DNA from: JAHDDW01 sp964648795
GTDB taxonomy: Bacteria > Actinomycetota > Acidimicrobiia > Acidimicrobiales > SZUA-35
Direction: 5' to 3'
Assembly: GCA_964648795.1 (NCBI GenBank)
Contig: CAZYMB010000015.1
Location: forward strand, 1-38,062
DNA length: 38,062 nucleotides
The notes below the pieces were generated by a model, which saw only the letters and a list, made by a program, of their open reading frames with translations, did not search any database and was not told where the DNA came from. Positions within the stretch are counted from its first letter, which is position 1. Each line of letters starts with the position of its first letter. Below, in pieces: positions 24,420-31,882 of this stretch. Both the position numbers and the translations under genes were made by a program.

Positions 24420-25196
24420 ATGGCGGACACTAATTATCTAAATAGAGATCATCTATTGCAGACAATTTTTCGAGACACTAGTGATTGGCTGGACAGGATC
24501 CAGTTGAATCCAGAAAACCAAACCGATGACGTTCAGCTAGCCGGCTATCTCGACATAGAAGTTCGAGAGCCTGGTGACACACACTTACGAAATGGTCTTC
24601 GGAGCGTAGATCGTCCAACTTTTGTAATGTCGTTCCGATTTGTGGATGACTTGGAGCTCTTCGCAAGCCACATCGACGAGTTGCTACCAGAATCAATTCA
24701 GTTTGTAGAGTCTGAGCTAAACACCCCACAGGTAATTATTTGTCACTCTGATGAATCTCCCGTTGCGATCGACTTGACGGAGTCTCACAAAGTATCTAAA
24801 CAAAAGATAGCCAACTTCATCGAAGACATTGCTTGTAGGGAGGCTTTAAAGCCTAGATTCATTGCTCTAGCTTCTGCTTGTAGCTCTCTGTTCCCAGTTG
24901 ACCCATTCGGCGAAGTTGGGTTTCACTTTGAGTATTCACGCCACCTTTCAGAACTAGGTTTTCAGCTCGTTTACTTTAGCGGTAAGCACAAGAGCGAACT
25001 TTGGTTTCCTATCGCTGATGCTGACCAAGTCGATAAAGTGGCTGCAAGCTTTATGAAATGGGTGGGCTCTGGCTTCAAAGAAGCCAGAGCTGCTAGCTCT
25101 ATGAATGTTACTCCGGCGGGATTCGGTCTTGGTGCGGGGATGTCAGGGTTTAGTCAGATAGCTCAGACTGGGCCGCTAAGAAAGCTGGGGCTCTAG
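24420..25196 (+). CDS. Unrecognised protein, tandem paralog A
   Basis: I cannot name this 258-residue protein. It has no membrane segment or signal peptide. Residues about 70-140 form an alpha/beta module with DLELFASHIDELLPESIQF, then TPQVIICHSDESPVAIDL. The same arrangement occurs in the next gene (DLELFQAMTVRLLPSSVTF, then GPHMILSCGEKQLALDL), so the two are tandem paralogs. The C-terminus is Gly/Met-rich (NVTPAGFGLGAGMSGF). The small alternating helix-strand make-up recalls YbjN/secretion-chaperone-like folds, but that is a guess. ATG 24420 has only a weak GGCGGG upstream. It starts 37 bases after lhr and 37 bases before its paralog. Confidence 0.8.
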   Translation: MADTNYLNRDHLLQTIFRDTSDWLDRIQLNPENQTDDVQLAGYLDIEVREPGDTHLRNGLRSVDRPTFVMSFRFVDDLELFASHIDELLPESIQFVESELNTPQVIICHSDESPVAIDLTESHKVSKQKIANFIEDIACREALKPRFIALASACSSLFPVDPFGEVGFHFEYSRHLSELGFQLVYFSGKHKSELWFPIADADQVDKVAASFMKWVGSGFKEARAASSMNVTPAGFGLGAGMSGFSQIAQTGPLRKLGL

Positions 25197-25233
25197 TTGA
25201 TATCAGTTAACGTCACAAGCGGAAGGTCCGTAA

Positions 25234-26379
25234 ATGAATCTTCATAATCGAGCAAAGTTGATAGTGCTCCTAGAGGAACAGCTAACGTTCTGGAAAAGCA
25301 TGTATGAGGACAAGTTAGGAGAAGGCGGGTTTACTTGGCTGACCATAACGGAAAGAGGCTCTGGGATTAATGACGACCTAGTAGAGAAAAATAGTTCTAC
25401 ATATATTGAGCTTATTTTTTCAAGGATAAGCGACCTAGAGCTGTTTCAAGCAATGACTGTGCGGCTCTTGCCGAGTAGTGTCACTTTCGAGGTCCCAGAC
25501 TCTGAGGGCCCACACATGATCTTGTCCTGTGGCGAAAAGCAATTGGCTCTAGATTTAGCGGATGATGACAGAGTATTGATTGACAGTGTGGCGGACTTTG
25601 TTGATGGCTTTACCCCTGATCTTGAAGTTGAAACGTTGGATGATTTGGCAGGTCAAGCCCGGTATTCAAGAATAAGTACTCTGGCGATGTCGCTAAAGAA
25701 AATGGACTCGTTAAGGCATTCAGGTATAGACGTGCGGATTATGAAGGCTCTTCGAGACGATATTGCAAAGCAGCTCAGCGTACCTGTTAAGAACGATCGC
25801 TCCCAGAGCCATATCATGATAAGTATTTCTACGCTAGAACTGGTGGAGACTCTCGACACAATAGAAATGGCTTCCGTGATTGACAGTCTGAGTCATCTAT
25901 TCGAGGGGGATAGAAGTGATCTACCAGAGCTAATCATTGAATGTGGTGATTTTGCGTCTCACTTTAATCTGTCAGACTACACAAAGTCGTCAGATGAATT
26001 TCTAGCTGGGGGATTAGACAAGCTCATATGTCACGTAAAGGTCTCAAAAGCGAGCGGCCTTATCCTAGAGATGGTATCTGATTATCGACAGCACAACTTG
26101 AGCGGCGGCTTCGCTCCATTTCAGGTAAAGTACAGTGGGCTTAACGACGAGAATGTTGCGATGTTTGAAGTCACTGATGGTGCAAGCAGTAAAGAAATTC
26201 CTGTAGATCGAATAGATGATCCACAGGCTCTAATTATTGAGTTGGTCGCATGGCTAGTTGGCAAGAATATTAATCCTTCGAATTGGCACAATAGAACCAG
26301 CGAGCTAGTAGAGCCTGTATGGCAGCCTCAGCTGGGACCTTTCGGGCGCTTATATCCGGGCCATACTATTTTCCGTTAA
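25234..26379 (+). CDS. Unrecognised protein, tandem paralog B with an internal repeat
   Basis: A 381-residue soluble protein of unknown function. Residues about 60-130 match paralog A (see DLELF..LLP and P.MILSCG.....LDL). A second copy of the module seems to occur at about 190-270, where LELVETLDTIEMASVIDSL is followed by LPELIIECGDFASHFNLSD. The final part (FQVKYSG, ELVAWLVG) may match the end of paralog A (FQLVYFSG, FMKWVG). GGAAGG lies eight bases before ATG 25234, a good ribosome site. The last 14 bases overlap the convergent ROK kinase gene. The pair probably arose by duplication; A has one N-terminal module and B two. Confidence 0.82.
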   Translation: MNLHNRAKLIVLLEEQLTFWKSMYEDKLGEGGFTWLTITERGSGINDDLVEKNSSTYIELIFSRISDLELFQAMTVRLLPSSVTFEVPDSEGPHMILSCGEKQLALDLADDDRVLIDSVADFVDGFTPDLEVETLDDLAGQARYSRISTLAMSLKKMDSLRHSGIDVRIMKALRDDIAKQLSVPVKNDRSQSHIMISISTLELVETLDTIEMASVIDSLSHLFEGDRSDLPELIIECGDFASHFNLSDYTKSSDEFLAGGLDKLICHVKVSKASGLILEMVSDYRQHNLSGGFAPFQVKYSGLNDENVAMFEVTDGASSKEIPVDRIDDPQALIIELVAWLVGKNINPSNWHNRTSELVEPVWQPQLGPFGRLYPGHTIFR

Positions 26380-27349
26380 TTACGTAGTCTCGGGCCCGAA
26401 TGGCGCCACCGAGTGCACCAGCATTCGCCCTAAATTTGGCCGGTACTACATCAATGGTTGGTCGGTAGTCGGCTCCAATTAGTCGCTCTGGCAGTTTCTC
26501 GCGGACTTTGTCGATGAATTGGTCAGAGATCGAGGCTAGACCTCCACCAAGAACAATGACACTTGGATCCAGCAGGGCACAAAGGTTTGAAAGTCCAACC
26601 GCTACCCAATAGGCGAACCGGTCAAAGACTTCCTCTGCGCCTGGGTCTCCGGCCTGTCCTGCTTCGGCTACATGTTCACCACATATATCTTCTGGTTTGC
26701 CACCTGCGAGTTCAAGTATTGCGTCGGCTTTACCTTCGGCTACGACTTGTCGGGCAATGTTAGCTAGTCCAGCGCCAGAACTGACTGCTTCCCAACAGCC
26801 TTGTTGCTTACAGGCACACATTGGGCCATTCGGGTCGATTAGGGCATGTCCTGGTTCTCCAGCAAAACCGTTAGCACCCTTTACGACTTTGCCGTTAACG
26901 ATCAGGCCACCAGCTATGCCAGTTCCTTGGGTTATTAGTAGGGCGTGGTCGTGTCCTTGGGCAGCGCCGATTCGGTGCTCTACTAGAGCTGCGAGTGTTC
27001 CATCGTTTTCAGCGACAGCCGGTATTTCAAATTGAGCTCGAATCATCGAAGTGATATCTAGGTTTATTACGCCCTGAACGTTTGGACCGTAGCGGAGTAC
27101 ACCGGAACTATCTACAAGACCAGGGACCCCGGCTCCAACACCTTTGACGACCAAGTTATGGTTGTCGGCTAAAGAAATTAGTTTACGAACAACGTCTAGA
27201 ATCGCTGGTCCGACTTCTTCAGGGTTCTCCTTCGGAGTTGGTTCTTTGATTTGTTCGATAATGGTGTCATCCACGCCGTTTGTGAGTATCCCCATGATCT
27301 TGGTTCCACCGACGTCGACCCCGATATAGGCGTTCTTGTTGCGAGCCAT
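26366..27349 (-). CDS. ROK-family sugar kinase, probable glucokinase
   Basis: Phosphorylates a hexose, most likely glucose, with ATP. The 327-residue protein begins with the phosphate loop GVDVGGTK (10-17). The catalytic base is D116 in AENDGTLA, and QGTGIAGGLIVNG is the second ATP motif. The sugar/zinc region is EPGH (E165, H168) with C178, C180 and C185 in CACKQQGCWE. The usual family form is CxCGxxGCxE, so Lys replaces a Gly inside the zinc loop. There is no N-terminal DNA-binding domain, so this is a kinase, not a ROK repressor. ATG 27349 has AAAGG six bases upstream. Glucokinase is the common actinobacterial assignment; other hexoses are possible. Confidence 0.9.
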   Translation of the reverse strand: MARNKNAYIGVDVGGTKIMGILTNGVDDTIIEQIKEPTPKENPEEVGPAILDVVRKLISLADNHNLVVKGVGAGVPGLVDSSGVLRYGPNVQGVINLDITSMIRAQFEIPAVAENDGTLAALVEHRIGAAQGHDHALLITQGTGIAGGLIVNGKVVKGANGFAGEPGHALIDPNGPMCACKQQGCWEAVSSGAGLANIARQVVAEGKADAILELAGGKPEDICGEHVAEAGQAGDPGAEEVFDRFAYWVAVGLSNLCALLDPSVIVLGGGLASISDQFIDKVREKLPERLIGADYRPTIDVVPAKFRANAGALGGAIRARDYVINGK

Positions 27350-27547
27350 AGGTGGCCTTTCTGTATCTTGGATACCAGCTTAGTTGGCTGTGATCTGAGT
27401 GCAGTAACTTGGGATTGAACAAGTACAATCAAGGTTGTAGATAGGCGTTCCAGTGGCATTCCTGGCGGAATTTACCGACCAATGTCAGGGTGCAGTCGCT
27501 GGCTCTTTAACTCGGCAACACAGCCCGCTTGTTCGTTAGTTTAAGAG
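27350..27547. other. Intergenic gap between sdhB and the ROK kinase
   Basis: About 200 bases with no credible gene. It must hold the ROK promoter on the minus strand. Two modest inverted repeats are visible: GATTG (27413-27417) with CAATC (27426-27430), and TTAACTC (27507-27513) with GAGTTAA (27545-27551) across the sdhB stop. Neither has a T-tract, so I do not call a terminator. Confidence 0.4.
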
Positions 27548-28321
27548 TTAACCTTGCCCAGCTAGCTTGCGGTTCTTGATCTTTGACTTCACGTAGTCAC
27601 GGTTCATGTATGCAATAAAGTCGAGGCTGATCTCCTTAGGACACGCCTCTTTACATTCCCCGTGGTTGGTGCAGGATCCAAAGAACTGTTCCATGGTTTC
27701 AACCATTGCTTCGGTTCGTTGAAAGCGTTCTGCTTGGCCCTGCGGTAGTGAGTTAAGGTGCCACAGCTTTGCTGAAGTAAATAACTGTGCGGCAGAGTTA
27801 GGACATACCGCAACGCACGCACCGCAACCAATGCAGGCGGCAGCATCCATAGAAGAGTCAGCTGCTTCTTTAGGTATTGGAGTTTCGTTAGCATCTCCAG
27901 CTGTACCAGTAGGGGCACTTATAAAGCCACCGGCTGTGATGATTTCATCAAGGGGGGAGCGGTCAACAACCAAGTCCTTAATGACCGGGAATGCTCCAGC
28001 TTTCCAAGGTTCGACCACAATTGTGTCTCCGTCAGAGAACTTACGCATGTGAAGCTGACATGTAGCTGTACCTTTTTCTGGGCCGTGTGCTTTACCGTTA
28101 ATCATTACGCCACATGTTCCGCAGATCCCTTCACGACAGTCATGGGGAAACTCGAACGGCACCTTGCCATCATTGACTAGCTGTTCATTTACGACATCGA
28201 GCATCTCTAGGAAAGAGGCATCATCGGGGATGTCCTTCACCTGGTAGGTCTCAAAGTGGCCTTTGGAATATGGGCGTTCTTGGCGCCAAACTTTTAGAGT
28301 TAGGCTTAGTTTCTTGCTCAC
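27548..28321 (-). CDS. sdhB: Succinate dehydrogenase iron-sulfur subunit
   Basis: Passes electrons from SdhA to the membrane quinone site. The 257-residue form starts at GTG 28321, inside the sdhA stop (GTGA) and six bases after a perfect AAAGGAG; a longer frame reaching 28411 lies inside sdhA and is not used. The [2Fe-2S] ligands are C62, C67, C70 and C88 (CREGICGTC). The second cluster region has C163, C166, C169 and C173 (CIGCGACVAVCP), and the third C217, C223 and C227 (CTNHGECKEACP). The ferredoxin fold is complete. It is the last gene of sdhCAB, which runs on the minus strand. Confidence 0.96.
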   Translation of the reverse strand: MSKKLSLTLKVWRQERPYSKGHFETYQVKDIPDDASFLEMLDVVNEQLVNDGKVPFEFPHDCREGICGTCGVMINGKAHGPEKGTATCQLHMRKFSDGDTIVVEPWKAGAFPVIKDLVVDRSPLDEIITAGGFISAPTGTAGDANETPIPKEAADSSMDAAACIGCGACVAVCPNSAAQLFTSAKLWHLNSLPQGQAERFQRTEAMVETMEQFFGSCTNHGECKEACPKEISLDFIAYMNRDYVKSKIKNRKLAGQG

Positions 28322-30234
28322 TTGTAGCTCCTTTGAGATAGCGGTACTTCGGTAAATTCGAGTTCTTCTTTGTGTTTTGTTTGCGGGATTCCAGCGCCCT
28401 TCCATTCCCAAGCCGAAACGTGAGCGTAGTTCTCATCGTCTCGGAGAGCTTCGCCCTCTTCGGTTTGCGATTCGGTGCGGAAGTGGCCACCACACGACTC
28501 GTTTCTGTCTAGAGCATCTCGTGCCATTAGTTCAGCAAGTTCAAAGAAATCAGCCACACGGCCAGCTTTCTCTAATGTCGAGTTAAGTGAGGTTGCATTA
28601 CCAACTACTCGGAGATCCTTCCAGAATTCTTCAGACAGAGCCTGTATCTCAGAGATAGCTTTTTCTAGACCAGTCTTATCTCGTTCCATGCCAATGTAGT
28701 TCCAAACAAGTTTGCCGAGTTCACGGTGGAAGTAGTCAGGAGACTTAGTGCCACCAATGCCTAAGAAGTGGCTTGTGGTTTCTTCGATCAATTGCTTTGA
28801 TTCGGTAAAGACTTCATCACCAGTGCTAACCAAAGGTTCATTTAGTTTCGGTGCTAAGTAGTCGCCGATCGTGTATGGAAGCACAAAGTATCCGTCAGCT
28901 AGTCCTTGCATCAAGGCTGAAGCTCCGAGTCGGTTAGCTCCGTGATCTGAGAAGTTGGCTTCACCCGTTGCGTAGAGTCCAGGGATGGTAGTCATCAAGT
29001 TGTAGTCAACCCAGAGGCCACCCATTGTGTAGTGAGTAGCGGGGTAGATGCGCATTGGCTGCTTGTAAGGATTCTCGCCAGTGATCTTTTCATAGATCTG
29101 GAACAAGTTGCCATAACGTGCTTCGATTTGGTCTTTGCCGTCACGGCCAATTGCGTCAGCAAAGTCAAGGTAAACTCCGTTCTTGAGTGGGCCAACGCCG
29201 TGGCCTTGATCTACAACAGTTTTAGCGTTTCGAGAAGCCACATCTCTCGGTACAAGGTTGCCGAAGGCCGGATACTTCTCTTCTAGGTAGTAGTAGCGTT
29301 CTTCTTCCGGTATTTCATGAGCTGGCCTAGTTTCATCAACACTGCGTGGCACCCAGATGCGACCATCGTTGCGCAGTGACTCACTCATCAAGGTTAGTTT
29401 TGACTGGAATTCATCCGATGGAGGAATGCAAGTTGGGTGAATTTGGGTGAAGCTTGGGTTGGCAAAGTATGCGCCCTTGCGGTGAGCTCGCCAAGCAGCT
29501 GTCACGTTACACGCCATAGCGTTAGTCGAGAGGTAGAACACGTTGCCGTAACCACCGGTTGCTAGAACGACTGCATGAGCTGAGTGAGATTCGATTTCAC
29601 CAGAAACCAAGTTACGGGTAATGATTCCGCAAGCTTCGCCGTCTTTAGTTACGAGGTCGAGCATCTCGGTGTCGGTGTGAAGCTTTACCTTGCCAGCTTT
29701 AACTTGGGACATCATCTGCTGGTAAGCACCTAGCAGTAGCTGCTGTCCAGTTTGGCCACGAGCGTAGAAAGTTCTACTTACTTGTGCGCCACCGAAAGAG
29801 CGGTTGGCAAGAAGGCCACCATACTCGCGAGCAAATGGCACACCCTGGGCAGCCATTTGGTCGATGATATTAACTGACACTTCAGATAGGCGATGAACGT
29901 TTGCTTCTCTAGAACGGTAGTCGCCACCCTTGACTGTGTCGTAGAACAAGCGGTGAACGCTGTCACCGTCGTTTCGATAGTTCTTGGCAGCGTTGATACC
30001 ACCCTGGGCTGCAATCGAGTGCGCACGTCGGGGTGAATCATGGAAGGTGAAAGCTTCTACTTCATAGCCAAGCTCAGCCAACGTTGCTGAGGCTGAAGAG
30101 CCAGCTAGGCCAGTTCCAACCACGATAATTTTGAACTTACGTTTGTTGGCTGGGTTGACGAGCTTGGAGTGAAACTTGTGGTTCGTCCACTTGTCAGCCA
30201 TTGGCCCATTTGGAACCTTTGAATTTGGCAGCAT
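28318..30234 (-). CDS. sdhA: Succinate dehydrogenase flavoprotein subunit
   Basis: Oxidises succinate to fumarate on covalently bound FAD. The 638 residues belong to the group that pairs with a single cytochrome b (Bacillus-like), not the 590-residue mitochondrial type. The FAD loop is VVGTGLAGSSAS, the His that binds FAD is H72 in RRAHSIAAQGGINAA, and the substrate region shows FTQIHPTCIP, then MGGLWVDYNL and GEANFSDHGANRLGASALMQG. ATG 30234 overlaps the sdhC stop (TAATG), with GGTGAG upstream. The 3' end overlaps sdhB. Confidence 0.97.
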   Translation of the reverse strand: MLPNSKVPNGPMADKWTNHKFHSKLVNPANKRKFKIIVVGTGLAGSSASATLAELGYEVEAFTFHDSPRRAHSIAAQGGINAAKNYRNDGDSVHRLFYDTVKGGDYRSREANVHRLSEVSVNIIDQMAAQGVPFAREYGGLLANRSFGGAQVSRTFYARGQTGQQLLLGAYQQMMSQVKAGKVKLHTDTEMLDLVTKDGEACGIITRNLVSGEIESHSAHAVVLATGGYGNVFYLSTNAMACNVTAAWRAHRKGAYFANPSFTQIHPTCIPPSDEFQSKLTLMSESLRNDGRIWVPRSVDETRPAHEIPEEERYYYLEEKYPAFGNLVPRDVASRNAKTVVDQGHGVGPLKNGVYLDFADAIGRDGKDQIEARYGNLFQIYEKITGENPYKQPMRIYPATHYTMGGLWVDYNLMTTIPGLYATGEANFSDHGANRLGASALMQGLADGYFVLPYTIGDYLAPKLNEPLVSTGDEVFTESKQLIEETTSHFLGIGGTKSPDYFHRELGKLVWNYIGMERDKTGLEKAISEIQALSEEFWKDLRVVGNATSLNSTLEKAGRVADFFELAELMARDALDRNESCGGHFRTESQTEEGEALRDDENYAHVSAWEWKGAGIPQTKHKEELEFTEVPLSQRSYK

Positions 30235-31181
30235 TACGACTCACCTTCTAAAGCTGAAATTTCTTCGGTGTCTAGTTCGCTATCGGAAGCGGATGTCTCT
30301 TCGATCCTATTGTCTGATTCAGACTCTCCTTCGATTTCGGATCCGCCTTCTTCTCCCGTCACGCAGTTGTCTTCGACTTGTTCTGCCACACTGGCATTGG
30401 CGTTTGAGCAAACTTCGAAATCTACGAGATTAGCTTGGACAGCAATCGGGAAACTCAAGTTCCCAACTAGGACAAGTCCTGCAATCGATCCGGCGATTTT
30501 GTGACGTCGATCGTTAATTTTGGGGTTGTTGATGCCGAGGCTTTGAAACATTGAATAAGTGCCGTGATAAATGTGGGCGCACAATAGGATCGTTGCAACG
30601 GCGTAGAAGATAGCCACAATTGGGTTAGAGAGCGAGCCAACTACGTTTGACTGAACGGCCCCGTGCTCAAAATCGAAGCCCGGGATCCAACCTAAGGTTA
30701 AGTCAGCCAGATGGAACAAGATGTAGGCGAGTACAATGACGCCGCTATAACGCATCGACCTGCTCGCAAAGTTGGCGGCAATCCAGTCTTGTTTGGACTC
30801 ATACTTATTGCCTGACGCAAGGTTAAGTCTGTTGAGTGAGTAGAAAGAGTGAATGTGTAAACCAACTGAGGCTAAGAGCACGATTCTTGCAATCCAGAGG
30901 AACACACGTTCGGGGAAGAGAGGAACCAATATGTTTCTTAAGAACTCTGCGTAAAGGTCGATGTCGTAGATCGCTTCACCATCGTGCTCAATAACTCCTA
31001 GATAGAGCTTTAGATTTCCGATCATGTGTGAAATAACAAAGCCAATCAAGATGAGGCCCGTTATTGCCATAACCCATTTCTTGCCGACCGCTGACTGATA
31101 GAGACTCAGCGGGAAAGGTAGTTCTTTCTTTTGTTTTCGGAGTGGGTTCTCTGCACTTCTAGCATGAGTTGAAGATGTCAA
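30234..31181 (-). CDS. sdhC: Succinate dehydrogenase cytochrome b558 subunit with an acidic C-terminal tail
   Basis: The single membrane anchor that binds two hemes and reduces quinone, as in type B (menaquinone) complexes. Five membrane segments span residues 35-255. Candidate heme ligands are H52, H109/H111, H157 and H203/H206. Relatives end soon after the fifth segment. This protein is 315 residues and carries a 60-residue tail after VDFE, very rich in Glu, Asp and Ser, with only two cysteines (C258, C273). In the usual topology this tail would face outward. TTG 31181 is the start, with AAAGAGG seven bases before it. The promoter must lie between it and 31286. Confidence 0.93.
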   Translation of the reverse strand: MTSSTHARSAENPLRKQKKELPFPLSLYQSAVGKKWVMAITGLILIGFVISHMIGNLKLYLGVIEHDGEAIYDIDLYAEFLRNILVPLFPERVFLWIARIVLLASVGLHIHSFYSLNRLNLASGNKYESKQDWIAANFASRSMRYSGVIVLAYILFHLADLTLGWIPGFDFEHGAVQSNVVGSLSNPIVAIFYAVATILLCAHIYHGTYSMFQSLGINNPKINDRRHKIAGSIAGLVLVGNLSFPIAVQANLVDFEVCSNANASVAEQVEDNCVTGEEGGSEIEGESESDNRIEETSASDSELDTEEISALEGES

Positions 31182-31286
31182 GGCTTAACCTCTTTCTGAT
31201 AGCTAAGCCCAGGGGCTTTGGCGGAAGCTACCAGCGATTACTTTAGCAAATAGCCGCTTCAAATACGGCTAAGAAGAGGTTTTGGT

Positions 31287-31823
31287 TTACAGAGCTCGCT
31301 TGGCAAGAATAGTGCTGTGGCGTATGTCAGCCAGAGTTGTGTTCATCATCGTTTCAACCAATCGAAAGTTAATTTCTGCCGCAGTTCCCTGATCAATGTC
31401 TACTTGGGCTGCCGCTCTACCTAAAACGAGTAGATTTCGTAGAAAAAGACCTGATCTGGAGTCTCTGAGTAGCCGGACCCTAGCTTGTGAGGCGGACTCT
31501 CCTAGAGTGCCGATAAGGGACGGGTCTCTTAGATATTGCCTACGTTTCTCAATATTTTGGTAAAGCCACCCTAGGTGGAGGTCAGGGGAGTCTTGAGTTC
31601 CGACTGGCTGTTCGAGGTGGGCTCTTTCCTGCTGAAGTAGGTGCTTTAATTCGTAGCCCGTAAGTAAGTCTTTAAGCTGTTCCAGGTCAGCCCTATCGGA
31701 AACCGTATAGTCATCGCCAATTATCGTGAGTGCTTTTTCTGCTCTAACTAGATCGAAGGCAATCAGTCTTGTGGTTTGTGTTACAAGGCTTCCCCAAGGG
31801 GTGCCTAATTGTTTTTCCGCCAT
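31287..31823 (-). CDS. Unrecognised helical 178-residue protein
   Basis: Unknown function. It begins MAEKQLGTPWGSL and is predicted almost wholly helical, with charged heptad-like stretches (LEQLKDLLTGYELKHLLQQE) and an Arg/Leu-rich segment near 110-130. There are no membrane segments, cysteines or known motifs. TAGACT at 31835-31830 on the minus strand ends six bases before the ATG, so it is probably leaderless and has its own promoter. It diverges from proS across 59 bases and lies about 105 bases upstream of sdhC on the same strand. Confidence 0.8.
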   Translation of the reverse strand: MAEKQLGTPWGSLVTQTTRLIAFDLVRAEKALTIIGDDYTVSDRADLEQLKDLLTGYELKHLLQQERAHLEQPVGTQDSPDLHLGWLYQNIEKRRQYLRDPSLIGTLGESASQARVRLLRDSRSGLFLRNLLVLGRAAAQVDIDQGTAAEINFRLVETMMNTTLADIRHSTILAKRAL

Positions 31824-31829
31824 GGACAG

Positions 31830-31835
31830 AGTCTA
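31830..31835 (-). promoter_or_regulatory. -10 element TAGACT, leaderless start of the 178-residue gene
   Basis: Minus-strand TAGACT followed by CTGTCC and ATG. The eleven bases TAGACTCTGTC also occur as the gdhA -10 region at 13122-13132. Confidence 0.5.
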
Positions 31836-31868
31836 ACGGGTTGTCGCCACAATTTTAGCTAATTCAGC

Positions 31869-31874
31869 TAGCCT
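31869..31874 (+). promoter_or_regulatory. -10 element TAGCCT for a leaderless proS
   Basis: TAGCCT lies eight bases before ATG 31883, with no ribosome site. The same hexamer lies nine bases before the DUF445 gene at 34906. Confidence 0.45.
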
Positions 31875-31882
31875 TAGTCCTC

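Noticed and set aside
27507..27551. TTAACTC/GAGTTAA inverted repeat as the sdh terminator
   Set aside because: Arms are seven bases with a 31-base loop, there is no T-tract, and the repeat starts within the sdhB stop.
28322..28411. Longer sdhB from an ATG inside sdhA
   Set aside because: The GTG at 28321 has a perfect AAAGGAG and overlaps the sdhA stop; the 30 extra residues are basic shadow sequence.
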